A stretch of DNA of 50,156 nucleotides from Candidatus Acidiferrum typicum (GCA_002478115.1 DLMH01000207.1:1-50156), one strand, 5' to 3'. Numbered from the stretch's first letter, positions 16,731-26,027 are shown. Notes: a model not told the origin generated them from the sequence alone. Program-made: numbers and translations.

Positions 16731-16827
16731 GTCATTCCGAGACCCGTTCGTTTTTTGAACGGGGCGAGGAATCCGCTTTTTCCCCAGCTGTTACAAAAAG
16801 CAGATTCCTCGCTGCGCTCGGAATGAC
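16731..16827. repeat. Inverted pair of dispersed repeats
   Basis: Copy 1 (plus, 16731-16775) runs GTCATTCCGAG ... GCGAGGAATCCG, with an internal stem CCCGTTC / GAACGGG in place of the usual centre. Copy 2 (minus, 16827-16803) runs GTCATTCCGAGCGCAGCGAG then GAATC. The copies face each other across about 27 nt, including AAAAGC-type arms, and could fold into one long hairpin between the EamA and UDG genes. Confidence 0.75.
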
Positions 16828-16852
16828 AAACGTGTTTACGCCTTGCCAAGAT

Positions 16853-16875
16853 GGGGTCGAGCAGTGCTCGACCCC
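16853..16875. repeat. Perfect 11-bp palindrome
   Basis: GGGGTCGAGCA-G-TGCTCGACCCC, directly beside the inverted repeat pair and about 60 nt downstream of the UDG gene stop. There is no T-run on either side, so it is not a classical terminator; it looks like a second small repeat type. Confidence 0.6.
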
Positions 16876-16936
16876 TACAACCCCCGAATCTCGGGACGAG
16901 CAGGATGATAATGAATTGCTGCTTTGTAGCATCGTG

Positions 16937-17806
16937 CTATGACGATTTTGATTTCTTCGGCGGCTGCAGGCCCAATTCCGCCATCACCTTTTGCAGGTCT
17001 TTCCACACTTCGCCCTTGGCGTTGGGATTCCGCAGAAGATACGCGGGATGATAGGTGGCCATCAGCTTGTGGCCGCGCCACTCTAGCCACTGTCCGCGGA
17101 ATTGCGAAATCCCCCGTGTGGTTTCCAGTAGCGTTTTCGCGGCGACGGCCCCCAGGCACACGATCACTTTGGGCCGGATCACATCGATCTGCCGCAGCAG
17201 ATACGGCGAGCAGGTAGCCACTTCATCCGGCTCCGGCGCGCGATTTTCCGGCGGCCGGCATTTCACCACGTTGCCGATGTAAACGTCCCGGCGCTGCAAA
17301 CCCATCGCTTCGATCATCTGCGTCAGAAGTTTGCCGGCCCGGCCAACAAAAGGGATTCCCTGCTGATCTTCGTCGGCGCCCGGCCCCTCGCCGATAAACA
17401 CGAGCTCCGCCTTGGGACTGCCATCCCCAAACACAATTTTATTGCGGCCCTTGTGCAGCTTGCAGCGCGTGCAATCACCGATGTCTTCGCGAATCCTCGG
17501 CAGCGTGTCGTCCTTAATCTTATCCACGCTCTCGAACAGCGAAGGACCCGAAGGCGCGACGACTGGCGCGATCCGCGGCGTCGCGGCGACCGCAGCCGCT
17601 TTCGGAGGCAACGGCTTGGCAATGGATTTAGGCAAAGAGTTCTCCTCAGGTGCGGGAGTGGGCGCTACAGTTGAAGCGGTTGGAACGAAACTCGTGGCCG
17701 CAGCCGGAGTGCGATCCCGATAGAACAAGCGGATGCCCAGGTCCTCGTAATACCGCAGGCGTTCTTCAATTTTCTCTTCTAGCGATTCCGGAGCGCGGTC
17801 GGCCAT
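16937..17806 (-). CDS. Type-4 uracil-DNA glycosylase (Fe-S)
   Basis: A 289-residue DNA repair enzyme that removes uracil. The catalytic domain (about residues 110-280) has the family-4 motif GEGPGADEDQQGIPFVGRAG and the HPAYLLRNP motif. Four cysteines can bind a 4Fe-4S cluster: CTRC near the domain start, VVKCRPP and VATCSPY. The N-terminal ~100 residues are a Pro/Ala/Val-rich linker after a short helical, charged start (ESLEEKIEERLRYYEDLGIR), longer than in minimal type-4 enzymes. The ATG is 6 nt after the coaBC stop, so it is in the coaBC-rpoZ-gmk operon. Confidence 0.94.
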   Translation of the reverse strand: MADRAPESLEEKIEERLRYYEDLGIRLFYRDRTPAAATSFVPTASTVAPTPAPEENSLPKSIAKPLPPKAAAVAATPRIAPVVAPSGPSLFESVDKIKDDTLPRIREDIGDCTRCKLHKGRNKIVFGDGSPKAELVFIGEGPGADEDQQGIPFVGRAGKLLTQMIEAMGLQRRDVYIGNVVKCRPPENRAPEPDEVATCSPYLLRQIDVIRPKVIVCLGAVAAKTLLETTRGISQFRGQWLEWRGHKLMATYHPAYLLRNPNAKGEVWKDLQKVMAELGLQPPKKSKSS

Positions 17807-17812
17807 GATCGC

Positions 17813-19051
17813 TCAGCCGCCGGCCCTATGCGTGGCGGGCTTGCTGCGCAAAACGGCGCGGATCCGCACCGCTTCGTCCAGAATGCGCTCGGCTACTTCG
17901 GCCTTGCTCATCCGAGGCAACGGGAGATCGCGGCCATCGCGGGAAAACAGCGTAACGATATTGGTGTCGTGATCGAAGCCCGCGCCCTCCGCCGTCACGT
18001 CATTCGCAACGACCAGGTCCGCATTTTTCTGCGCAAGCTTCTTCCGCGCGTTTTCGGCGACTTGCTCGGTCTCCGCCGCGAATCCCACAACAATCCGTTC
18101 GCCCTTTTCCTTCGCCAAGGTGGCCAGAATGTCGGTATTGGGTTCCAGGCGAATCGTCAGCGCTTCCTTGCTGCGTTTGATTTTCGAGCTTGCTGGTTTG
18201 GCCGGCCGGTAATCCGCCACTGCCGCCGCGAAAATCGCCAGCGAGCAGGCTGGAAAGTGTTTCCGCGCGGCAGCCAGCATCTCCTCCGCCGTGCGCACAT
18301 CCACGCGCTCCACGCCCTCGGGAGTCGCCAAAGCCGTCGGGCCCGTGATCAGAATGACCTTTGCCCCGCGCCGTGCTCCGGCCTCCGCCACCGCGTAGCC
18401 CATCTTCCCCGAAGAGCGATTGGTGATGTAGCGGACGGGATCGATATCCTCGCAGGTGGGTCCAGCGGTAACCAGCAGAGTCTCGCCCGCAAGATCGCGT
18501 TTCGCCTGCGCAACTCCCTGCACCGCTCTCAGAATCTCGTCGAGTTCCGCCAAGCGCCCCGGCCCGATCATGCCGCACGCAAGATACCCGGCATTGGGCT
18601 CAACAACGTGCACGCCCCGCGCCTTCAGCACCGCCAGATTCTCCTGTGTCGCCGCGTGTTGCCACATGTTGACGTTCATCGCCGGGGCCACAATCACCGG
18701 CGCGGTGGAGGCAAGATACAACGTGGAAAGAAAATCGTCGGCGAGGCCGCGCGCAAATTTCGCGAGCGTGTCCGCGGTGGCCGGCGCCACAACCAGCAGA
18801 TCGGTGCGCTGCGCCACGGCGATGTGCTCGATGGCGGATTCGAGGTTGGCTTCGCCGGTGGAAGACTTGGCAAAGAGATCGGTGATGACTTTCTGCCCGC
18901 TCAGGGCTGCAAACGTCAGGGGCGTGACGAATTCACAAGCCGCGCGCGTCATCACCACCTGGACGCTGTGGCCCTCTTGCTGCAAACGGCGAACGAGTTC
19001 CGCGGACTTGTAAGCCGCGACTCCACCGGTGACCCCAAGGGTGATGCGCAT
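17813..19051 (-). CDS. coaBC: Bifunctional phosphopantothenoylcysteine decarboxylase / phosphopantothenate-cysteine ligase
   Basis: Two consecutive steps of coenzyme A synthesis in one protein (412 residues). The N-terminal CoaC half is a flavoprotein: GVTGGVAAYKSAELVRRL, the catalytic His in EHIAVAQ, PAMNVNMW, and the substrate-binding Cys in YLACGMIGPGRLAE. The C-terminal CoaB half has VTAGPTCEDIDPVRYITNRS then SGKMGYAVAE, followed by ITGPTAL. GAGG lies 5 nt before the ATG. The arrangement gmk-rpoZ-coaBC is common in several phyla. Confidence 0.97.
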   Translation of the reverse strand: MRITLGVTGGVAAYKSAELVRRLQQEGHSVQVVMTRAACEFVTPLTFAALSGQKVITDLFAKSSTGEANLESAIEHIAVAQRTDLLVVAPATADTLAKFARGLADDFLSTLYLASTAPVIVAPAMNVNMWQHAATQENLAVLKARGVHVVEPNAGYLACGMIGPGRLAELDEILRAVQGVAQAKRDLAGETLLVTAGPTCEDIDPVRYITNRSSGKMGYAVAEAGARRGAKVILITGPTALATPEGVERVDVRTAEEMLAAARKHFPACSLAIFAAAVADYRPAKPASSKIKRSKEALTIRLEPNTDILATLAKEKGERIVVGFAAETEQVAENARKKLAQKNADLVVANDVTAEGAGFDHDTNIVTLFSRDGRDLPLPRMSKAEVAERILDEAVRIRAVLRSKPATHRAGG

Positions 19052-19069
19052 GGAATCCTCGCGGGCGCG

Positions 19070-19294
19070 CTACCTGCGCCGCTTGACGCTTTCCTTTTCC
19101 TCGTCGCTCCCGGGCTCGGTGAAGTCGTATTCAATCAAGCCACTGGTAACCTCTTCGCAGGCGATGCGCGTCGCCTTCAAGGTTCGCAGGTTTTCCACCA
19201 GCGGCGGTGCGCCCGCCATGATCTGCCGGGCGCGTCGAGCGGCCAGCACGACATAGGCAAACTGGCTCTCCGGAGCTTTGGTTTGCACGGTCAT
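19070..19294 (-). CDS. rpoZ: RNA polymerase omega subunit
   Basis: A 74-residue subunit that helps fold beta'. Recognised by the conserved core SQFAYVVLAARRARQIMAGA followed by KATRIACEEVTSGLIEY and a charged tail. ATG 19294 is chosen because GGAGGG lies 10 nt upstream; an upstream in-frame TTG (19312) overlaps that site and would add six residues. It lies 7 nt after the gmk stop and 18 nt before coaBC. Confidence 0.93.
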   Translation of the reverse strand: MTVQTKAPESQFAYVVLAARRARQIMAGAPPLVENLRTLKATRIACEEVTSGLIEYDFTEPGSDEEKESVKRRR

Positions 19295-19301
19295 GATTGT
19301 C

Positions 19302-19934
19302 TTACCCTCCAAACGATGCCAGGACTTGATTCACGCGGTTTCGGCGGCGGGCACTGCCGCAGCGCAGCGCCAGAAGAATCCCCTGGGCATCGCGGCCGGC
19401 ACGTTCCACGTCGTCGTTCACCACGCAAAAATCGTAAAACTCTTCGCTCGCGGCAATTTCATCGCGCGCCATGGCCAGCCGCCGGGCAATTTCCTCGTCG
19501 GGGTCCTGGCCGCGGCTGCGCAACCGCCGTTCCAGTTCCTGCCGCGAGGGCGGCAAAATAAAAATCGCCACGGCTTCCGGCAATTTCTTCTTTACCTGCG
19601 CCGCGCCCTGCACGTCAATCTCGAGCACCAGATCCAGGCCTCGCGCCCGCGATTCGTTCAGCCATTTCCTGGGCGTGCCGTAGGAATACTTCCCAAAGAC
19701 ACGCGCATATTCCAGAAAATCACCCCGGGCGACCATGGCATCGAACTCCGCCTCGGTGACGAAATCATAACATTTTCCGGAGGCCTCGGTCGCCCGCTGC
19801 GGCCTCGTGGTGCAGGATATCGAAGGCATCGTACCCGGCAGCTCCAATACCTTCTGCACCAGCGTCGATTTCCCCGAGCCCGACGGCCCGGACACGATCA
19901 GCACCAGCGGCGCAACCCCGTTTCCCTCGCTCAT
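19302..19934 (-). CDS. gmk: Guanylate kinase
   Basis: A 210-residue enzyme phosphorylating GMP to GDP. The P-loop is GPSGSGKST (residues 16-24). GMP-binding segments are SCTTRPQR, YDFVTEAEFDAM, FLEYARVFGKYSYGT and LEIDVQGA, and the lid is RLRSRGQDPDEEIARRL. The ATG overlaps the yicC stop in ATGA, indicating translational coupling. It sits in the yicC-gmk-rpoZ order seen widely in bacteria. Confidence 0.97.
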   Translation of the reverse strand: MSEGNGVAPLVLIVSGPSGSGKSTLVQKVLELPGTMPSISCTTRPQRATEASGKCYDFVTEAEFDAMVARGDFLEYARVFGKYSYGTPRKWLNESRARGLDLVLEIDVQGAAQVKKKLPEAVAIFILPPSRQELERRLRSRGQDPDEEIARRLAMARDEIAASEEFYDFCVVNDDVERAGRDAQGILLALRCGSARRRNRVNQVLASFGG

Positions 19935-20884
19935 TCGATGTTCTGCACCTGTTCCCGCAATTTCTCGATTTCCGCTTTGATCTCCAGCGCGATTCCCATG
20001 ATTGCCAGGGCTTCGCTTTCCACGCCGGGCGTCTTTGAAAGCATGGTGTTCGCCTCGCGCTGCATTTCCTGGAGCAGAAAATCGAGTTTCTTGCCGAGTT
20101 CGCCGGCGCTGTCCAGCAGTTGCGCAAATTGCTGAAGATGGCTGCGCAGCCGGTCTAATTCTTCACTGATATCGCTGCGTTCTGCAAGTAAGGCGGCCTC
20201 CTGCGCCAGGCGCGCGGGATCGATACTGTTGCCGCTGAGCAGATCCTTGAGCCGGGAGTCCAAGCGCCGGGCGAACGAGGGCCGCAAAGTCTCCACCAGG
20301 CCGCGCACCTGCTCCACCAGCGTGCCGATGCGCATCGTGCGCTCGCGAAGTTCCTCGCTCAAATGGCGCCCTTCGGCGCGCCGCATTTCGTCCATCTTGC
20401 CGAGGGCTTCGCGGAGTTGCGTCTCCAGGATTTTGCCGAACTCCTCCTGTTCTTCTTCCGAATCCGGCAATTCCAGCGCCAGCCCGCCAATCACCCCCGG
20501 GAGCCGCAACAAGGAAACCAGGTCGAGTTCCGCTTTCGCTTTCGTCTGCTGGCGCAACTCATCCGCGGCCCGCAGATAGGCTTGCAGGAGCTCCTGGTTC
20601 ACGTGTACCGGCGCGGCTTTCCCCGGCTCCACGCTGACATGAATGTCCACATGACCGCGATGAATGCGGTCCCGCACGGCCTGCCGCAGGCGTATCTCGT
20701 AAGGCTCCAGCGATTCCGGCAAGCGCAGCTTCACATCCAGAAACCGGTGGTTCACGCTTTTCACGCTGACGCGGATCGACCAGCCCTGGTGCTCGCTGCG
20801 CACCGTGGCATACCCGGTCATGGAAAGGCACTCGGGTTTTCGCGTCGAAGTAGTTGCTGCGTGGGTGGTGCTTTGTGCGGTCAT
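19931..20884 (-). CDS. yicC: YicC-family endoribonuclease
   Basis: A 317-residue member of the YicC/YloC family, a ribonuclease involved in RNA turnover and stationary-phase survival. The N-terminal domain starts SMTGYATVRSEHQGWSIRVS followed by SVNHRFLDVKLRLPESL. The C-terminal DUF1732 domain has GRHLSEELRERTMRIGTLVE and ends with EALAIMGIALEIKAEIEKLR. The family normally starts at MTGYA; here about 21 extra residues precede it, but ATG 20884 overlaps the ABC transporter stop (ATGA), which supports the longer start. Confidence 0.94.
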   Translation of the reverse strand: MTAQSTTHAATTSTRKPECLSMTGYATVRSEHQGWSIRVSVKSVNHRFLDVKLRLPESLEPYEIRLRQAVRDRIHRGHVDIHVSVEPGKAAPVHVNQELLQAYLRAADELRQQTKAKAELDLVSLLRLPGVIGGLALELPDSEEEQEEFGKILETQLREALGKMDEMRRAEGRHLSEELRERTMRIGTLVEQVRGLVETLRPSFARRLDSRLKDLLSGNSIDPARLAQEAALLAERSDISEELDRLRSHLQQFAQLLDSAGELGKKLDFLLQEMQREANTMLSKTPGVESEALAIMGIALEIKAEIEKLREQVQNIE

Positions 20885-22791
20885 GCTTTGTTTCTCGAAT
20901 TCAGCGGATTTTGGTTCGGCGCGGCTGCGGGCGCCAGCACTACCTCTTCGGCAAATTGCAAATCATGCAAGCGCGCGTAGCTGCCGCCTCGCTCCAATAG
21001 CTCCGCGTGCGTGCCGCTCTCGCGAATGGAGCCGTCCACCAGCACCAGAATCTTATCGGCTTTGCGGATGGTTCCCAAGCGATGCGCAATCACAAACGTG
21101 GTGCGCCCCACCATCAGGTTGCTCAGGGCCTTTTGTACGTACATCTCCGATTCCGAATCAAGTTCGGAAGTGGCTTCATCCAGGATCAGAATCGGGGAAT
21201 CCTTCAAGATGGCTCGCGCAATAGCGATCCGCTGGCGCTGCCCGCCGCTCAGCCGCGTGCCGCGTTCGCCGATCACCGTGTCATAGCCCTGCGGCAACTC
21301 CTGAATGAAATCGTGGGCCAGGGCCGTCTGGGCCGCCTGGATCACGCGCTCCCTGGGAATGTTCGTCAATCCGTAGCAGATGTTGTTCCACACGGTGTCG
21401 TGGAACAGAATGTTTTCCTGGGTGACCATGGCGATCTGTTCCCGCAACGACCGGATGGTCACATTCCGAATGTCCACGCCGTCGATCCGGATCACCCCGG
21501 ATCGCACTTCGTAAAACCTCGGAATCAGATTCACCAGCGTGGTCTTTCCCGCGCCGCTTGTGCCCACCACCGCAATCACTTCTCCGCTGTTTGCCGTGAA
21601 GGAGATCTTTTCCAGGACCTGGGCGCTGCCTCCGTCATACGCAAACGTCACTTCATCGAACACGATTTCCCGGGAGAAGGGCGCCAGCAGATTCCCGTTG
21701 GGCTCGTCCAGTCTCTCTTCGACCCGGTCGAGGTACGCAAACACCTGCGTGCTCGCCCCCTGCGCCGCCTGGAATTGCTGGTACACGTAACCCATCCGCT
21801 TCAACGGCATGTAGGCGTTGAGCATCGCAAAAAGAAACGCGAAAAAATCTCCCGATGTCATCTGGTGGTGTTGAATCTGATTGCGCGCATAAAGCAGCAG
21901 CAGCGGAATCACTAGCCCGCCCAGCAGATCCATCAGCGGGGAAGTCAGCACAAACGCCCGCACCCAGCGCATGTTATCCCGCAGCATGCGCCGGGCGACC
22001 TCGCGGAATTTCTGGCTCTCAAATTCCTCCATTCCGAAAGCCTTCACCACGCGGTTGCCGCTGACCGTTTCTTCCAGAATCTGGCTGAGATCGCCCAGCC
22101 GCGTTTGGCTCTTCTCCACGGACGTGCGGATCTTTTTCCCCAGTTTGCCCACCGGGTACACCACCAGGGGAAGAAGCAGGGCCGTGCCCAGCGTCAGCTT
22201 CCAGTTGATCACCAACATCACGGCCACGAGCACCACAAAGGTGAAACTTTTCTGAAACAGGTCCGCGAGATAATCGCTGAGTGCCAGCCGCGCCTTCTCC
22301 ACATCATTGATCACCGTGGAAAGAATCCGGCCGGTGGGATTGTGCTGGAAGAAATCGATCGGCTGCCGCAGCACCCGCTCATAGACCTTATTCCGGAGAT
22401 CCCGCGTGGCGGCTTGCCCGACGTACTGAATCAGCGTCAGTCCGCCATACTCGGCAATGGCTCGCGCCGTAAACAGAATGACGATCGTAATGGCAAAGAT
22501 CGTCCAAACATTATGAATGCTGGGTGGGAAGAACTTGTTGAGATAGACGTAGTTGCCGGTCCAGGGAATCTTGAACAGCGGCACGCTCGAACCATACACC
22601 GCGGGAGTCAGCACCTGGTCGACGGCCGGCTTCACCATCAGCGCCGTCATGCCCTCCGCCAAACCCACGAAGGCGAGCAGTATTACGCCCGCAGTCAGGC
22701 GTACGCTGTACGGCCGCACATACCCCAAAAGCCGCTTCAATTGTGGTGAAAGCAATGACGCCACGCCCCAGGCTCCCGCACCGCGCTTCAC
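20881..22791 (-). CDS. ABC exporter, MsbA-like (lipid A flippase type)
   Basis: A 636-residue half-transporter: six transmembrane helices in the first ~330 residues, then the nucleotide-binding domain. Walker A is GTSGAGKTT, the signature LSGGQRQRIAIARAI, Walker B ILILDEATSELD, and the H-loop is in VIAHRLGTI. The coupling region QPIDFFQHNPTGRILSTVIN is typical of lipid A / multidrug exporters. Placement in a block with lptB and the LptC/LptA gene favours lipid A-core flipping, but the sequence alone cannot exclude multidrug export. The start is GTG. The gene overlaps yicC by 4 nt. Confidence 0.9.
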   Translation of the reverse strand: MKRGAGAWGVASLLSPQLKRLLGYVRPYSVRLTAGVILLAFVGLAEGMTALMVKPAVDQVLTPAVYGSSVPLFKIPWTGNYVYLNKFFPPSIHNVWTIFAITIVILFTARAIAEYGGLTLIQYVGQAATRDLRNKVYERVLRQPIDFFQHNPTGRILSTVINDVEKARLALSDYLADLFQKSFTFVVLVAVMLVINWKLTLGTALLLPLVVYPVGKLGKKIRTSVEKSQTRLGDLSQILEETVSGNRVVKAFGMEEFESQKFREVARRMLRDNMRWVRAFVLTSPLMDLLGGLVIPLLLLYARNQIQHHQMTSGDFFAFLFAMLNAYMPLKRMGYVYQQFQAAQGASTQVFAYLDRVEERLDEPNGNLLAPFSREIVFDEVTFAYDGGSAQVLEKISFTANSGEVIAVVGTSGAGKTTLVNLIPRFYEVRSGVIRIDGVDIRNVTIRSLREQIAMVTQENILFHDTVWNNICYGLTNIPRERVIQAAQTALAHDFIQELPQGYDTVIGERGTRLSGGQRQRIAIARAILKDSPILILDEATSELDSESEMYVQKALSNLMVGRTTFVIAHRLGTIRKADKILVLVDGSIRESGTHAELLERGGSYARLHDLQFAEEVVLAPAAAPNQNPLNSRNKA

Positions 22792-22877
22792 AACCCCACA
22801 TTGCTACGCTATTCGGCTGCAGCGCGCTGTGTCAAGTTTTCGGAGGCGGGTCTGCAACCGGAACTGGCAGGCAATCC

Positions 22878-23771
22878 CTACTTGTCGATGTCGCGGTGTA
22901 CTACCCGCGTCGCAAACCCGCGCCGCTCCAGCGCCTTCTTCATCCACTCCGCCATCATCACCGAGCGGTGTCTTCCCCCGGTGCAGCCGAAAGCGATCGT
23001 CAGGTAGCTCTTGCCCTCTTCGATGTAGTGGGGGATCAGGTAGGTCAACAACCCTTGCATCCGGCGGAGGAATTCCCCGGTCTGCGGAAATGACTGGATG
23101 TAACGGCGCACCTTGATGTCCCGCCCCGTAAACCGCCGCAACCTGGGCACAAAGTGGGGATTGGGCAGGAAGCGCACGTCAAACATCAGGTCCGCATCGG
23201 TCGGCACCCCAAACTTGTAGCCAAAGCTCACCAACGAAACGAGCAAATGACGCTGGCTTTCCGATCGGAACCTCTGATTCACGAATTGCCGCAACTCGTG
23301 CACGTTGAACTGCGAAGTATCAATCACCACGTCCGCGAGTTTCCGGATCGGCTCCATCAGCGCGCGCTCGTGTTCCAGGTTTTCGCGCACCGAAAAATCC
23401 TTGCCCAGCGGGTGCGGCCGCCGCGTCTCACTATAACGCCGTAGCAGCGCGTCTTCGTGCGCCTCGATGTACACCAGCGTGATCGGATGATCGCGCCGCA
23501 AGTGCTTCAGGAGCCCCGGCAGCTTTTCCAGTTGCAGCCCTTCCCGCGCATCCACGAGCAAGGCCGCCCGCCGGTAATCGCCCTCTCCCGCCGCGTGCAG
23601 CTCCGCGAAAATCGGGATCAGTTCCACCGGCAGATTGTCCACGCAGTTGTAGCCCATGTCCTCAAACGCCTTGAGGACGGTGCTCTTCCCTGACCCGGAC
23701 AAACCCGTCAGGATGACCAGGTGGCGTCCCGAAGCTCGCGAGTTTCGTGTTGTTGGTGAGGTGCGCTTCAC
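22878..23771 (-). CDS. rapZ: RNase adapter protein RapZ (nucleotide-binding)
   Basis: A 297-residue protein. The P-loop is LTGLSGSGKSTVLKAFEDMG, followed by VDNLPVELIP and Walker B-like VYIEAHEDALLRRYSETRRP, then HPL. The C-terminal domain carries SFGYKFGVPTDADLMFDVRF, LTIAFGCTGGRHRSVMMAE and the closing HRD. In enterobacteria RapZ senses glucosamine-6-phosphate and directs small RNA decay to control cell-envelope precursor synthesis; in other phyla the role is less certain. It lies 13 nt after rpoN, the usual neighbourhood. It starts at GTG without a strong ribosome site. Confidence 0.95.
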   Translation of the reverse strand: MKRTSPTTRNSRASGRHLVILTGLSGSGKSTVLKAFEDMGYNCVDNLPVELIPIFAELHAAGEGDYRRAALLVDAREGLQLEKLPGLLKHLRRDHPITLVYIEAHEDALLRRYSETRRPHPLGKDFSVRENLEHERALMEPIRKLADVVIDTSQFNVHELRQFVNQRFRSESQRHLLVSLVSFGYKFGVPTDADLMFDVRFLPNPHFVPRLRRFTGRDIKVRRYIQSFPQTGEFLRRMQGLLTYLIPHYIEEGKSYLTIAFGCTGGRHRSVMMAEWMKKALERRGFATRVVHRDIDK

Positions 23772-23784
23772 GGCAGGCCAAGAG

Positions 23785-25227
23785 TCAGCTTTTCACTCGG
23801 CGCTGGTGCGTGCTGGGGATTCTCATATCTTCTCGGTACTTCGCCACTGTCCGCCGCGTCACGTGGATGCCGCTGTCTTCCAGTTTCTTGGCAATTTGTT
23901 CGTCGGTCAGCGGCTTGGTGGCGTCTTCGTCGTCGATCATCTTCTTGACCAGGCGTTTCAGCGTCAGCAGCGACATCCCGCCGCCCTCCGGCCCATTCAC
24001 GGCCTCGCTGAAAAACGATCGCAGCTCCATCACTCCCTGCGGCGTGTGTGCGTATTTGCTGGCCACCGCGCGGCTCACCGTCGAGGGATGCACGCCCACC
24101 TCTTCCGCCACTTCCTTAATCATCATCGGCTTCAGCGCATCGGGGCCTTTGTCCAGAAATTCCCCCTGGCGCGCAATGATGGACTGGCAGACCCGCAGGA
24201 TCGTGTGCTTTCTCTGCTCGATGTTCTTCATCAACTGGATCGCCGCCGTGAACCGCTCCTTTACGTAATTGCGCACTTCCTTGTCCGCGGCGTCGCGCAC
24301 CAGCAGTCTCCGGTACGTCGGGCTGAGCCGCAGTTGCGGCATGTCGTCCTCATTCAGGAATACCTGCCACTGGTCATCCACCTTGCGGAAATACACATCC
24401 GGCTCGACCAGCCGGGGTTCCGTCTTGTTGTAGCGCAGCCCCGGGCGCGGATCCAGCTTCTTGATGGTATCAATGGCGTGCTTGACGATATCCATTGGCC
24501 GGTTCAACGCGCGCGCAATCTCCTTCAGTTGGTTGGACTGCACCTGTTTCAGGTGCTCGGAGACAATCTGCTGCGCCAGCGTGTTCTGCGGATCGAAGGC
24601 CTTCAACTGCAGCAGCAGGCACTCACGCAGGTCCCGCGACCCCACGCCGATGGGGTCAAAGTCCTGCACCACCGCCAGCCCGTCTTCCAGGTCGTCCTGC
24701 GAGTACTTGCCATTCTGCGCAAGCTCTTCCACGGAAGCCGTCAGGTAGCCGTTCTCATCCAGATTGCCGATGATGTTCTCGACGATATCCCGCACGGCGT
24801 CGGAGCAGATCGTCACGCTCAGTTGCCACGCCAGATGGTCGGTCAACCCCGCGGGCGAGGAAAGAAACTTCTCAAACGAGGGGCGCTCTGAAATTTCGCG
24901 CTCCTGCGATTTGCCGCCGTCTCCCCCGCTATCCAGGTACTGATTGAAAAAGGCGCCGACGTCGAACTCGTCAAAGGGATTGGCGGCTTCCTTCTCCGGC
25001 ACCTTTTCGGTTTCCGCCTTCAGGAAAGTCTCGTCGCTGTAGTTGTCGCTGACGGTGGGTTCTTCGGAAAGCTCTTCCAGAACGGGGTTCTCGATCATCT
25101 CCTGGTTGATCATCTCGCGAAGTTCCAGGCGGTTCAGCGCCAGCACGCTGACCATCTGCACAAGCCCGGGCGTCAGAATCTGCTTCTGCTGTACTCTGAG
25201 GTTAAGTTTGAGTCCCTGCCAGGCCAT
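23785..25227 (-). CDS. rpoN: RNA polymerase sigma-54 factor
   Basis: A 480-residue alternative sigma factor for -24/-12 promoters, dependent on AAA+ activators. The order is: Gln/Leu-rich region I (QGLKLNLRVQQKQ ... LEELSEE), acidic linker, core-binding domain (residues ~120-300), HTH (VGVHPSTVSRAVASKYAHTP), and the RpoN box TRRTVAKYRE near the C terminus. ATG 25227 is preferred (GGA 4 nt upstream); a TTG at 25242 would add five residues with its ribosome site too close. The order lptCA-lptB-rpoN-rapZ matches that of many diderms, but hpf and ptsN, often found between rpoN and rapZ, are absent. Confidence 0.96.
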   Translation of the reverse strand: MAWQGLKLNLRVQQKQILTPGLVQMVSVLALNRLELREMINQEMIENPVLEELSEEPTVSDNYSDETFLKAETEKVPEKEAANPFDEFDVGAFFNQYLDSGGDGGKSQEREISERPSFEKFLSSPAGLTDHLAWQLSVTICSDAVRDIVENIIGNLDENGYLTASVEELAQNGKYSQDDLEDGLAVVQDFDPIGVGSRDLRECLLLQLKAFDPQNTLAQQIVSEHLKQVQSNQLKEIARALNRPMDIVKHAIDTIKKLDPRPGLRYNKTEPRLVEPDVYFRKVDDQWQVFLNEDDMPQLRLSPTYRRLLVRDAADKEVRNYVKERFTAAIQLMKNIEQRKHTILRVCQSIIARQGEFLDKGPDALKPMMIKEVAEEVGVHPSTVSRAVASKYAHTPQGVMELRSFFSEAVNGPEGGGMSLLTLKRLVKKMIDDEDATKPLTDEQIAKKLEDSGIHVTRRTVAKYREDMRIPSTHQRRVKS

Positions 25228-25269
25228 GGCTTCCGTTCTCAATCCCCGCTTGCAAGCCCTAGGATAAAC

Positions 25270-25995
25270 CTAATTCAGCCGGAAATTGTCGCCGAGGTAG
25301 ACCCGCCGGACTTCCGGGTCGTTGCTCAGAGCCTCAGGAGTACCCTTCTTCATGATTCTCCCATGATTCACGATGTAGGCGCGGTCCGTAACGCTTAAAG
25401 TTTCCCGCACATTATGGTCGGTAATGAGTGCGCCGATGCCCGACCGGCTCAATTCCCGGATCAGGTCTTGCAAGTCCTTGACGGTCAGGGGATCAATCCC
25501 AGAGAACGGTTCATCCAGCAAAATGAAGCTCGGCTGCAGCGTCAATGACCTGGCAATCTCCAGCCTCCGCCGTTCCCCCCCGGAAAGCATATAGGCCTTG
25601 CTCTGGCGTACCGTCTCCAGCCCCATCTGGGCCAGCAGCTCTTCCAGGCGGTCGCGCTGCTGCTCGGGCGTCAAGGGCAGGGTCTCCAGCACCGCCAGAA
25701 GGTTTTCTTCGCTGGTAAGTTGCCGGAAGACCGAGGGTTCTTGCGGGAGGTAGCTGATGCCGTTGCGCGCCCTCAAGTACATCGGCAGGTCGGTAATATC
25801 CTGGCCATTCAGCAGCACCCGCCCCGCATCCGGCCGGGCCAGCCCTACAATCATGTAAAAGGTGGTTGTTTTGCCGGCGCCATTTGGCCCCAGCAAACCC
25901 ACAACTTCCCCTGGTCCGATTTCCAACTCGATGTTATCAACTACCTTGCGTCCCCGGTAGGACTTGCTGAGTTCGACGCCTTGGAGTGTGGGCAT
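25270..25995 (-). CDS. lptB: LPS export ABC transporter ATPase LptB
   Basis: A 241-residue ATPase that powers LPS extraction by LptFG. Walker A is GPNGAGKTT, the Q-loop in [12 protein letters not shown], the signature [16 protein letters not shown], Walker [14 protein letters not shown], and the switch His is in [10 protein letters not shown]. The segments [16 protein letters not shown] and EVRRVYLG are LptB hallmarks. It lies 32 nt after the LptC/LptA gene and 42 nt before rpoN. lptF/lptG and lptD are not in the window. Confidence 0.97.
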   Translation of the reverse strand: MPTLQGVELSKSYRGRKVVDNIELEIGPGEVVGLLGPNGAGKTTTFYMIVGLARPDAGRVLLNGQDITDLPMYLRARNGISYLPQEPSVFRQLTSEENLLAVLETLPLTPEQQRDRLEELLAQMGLETVRQSKAYMLSGGERRRLEIARSLTLQPSFILLDEPFSGIDPLTVKDLQDLIRELSRSGIGALITDHNVRETLSVTDRAYIVNHGRIMKKGTPEALSNDPEVRRVYLGDNFRLN

Positions 25996-26027
25996 TCCGC
26001 TTCACGCGGGATCGCTGGGCGGTCCCC

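Noticed and set aside
17828..19561. 577-codon open frame opposite coaBC, rpoZ and gmk
   Set aside because: It crosses three well-identified genes, is rich in Arg/His/Gly without any domain, and its start lacks a ribosome site.
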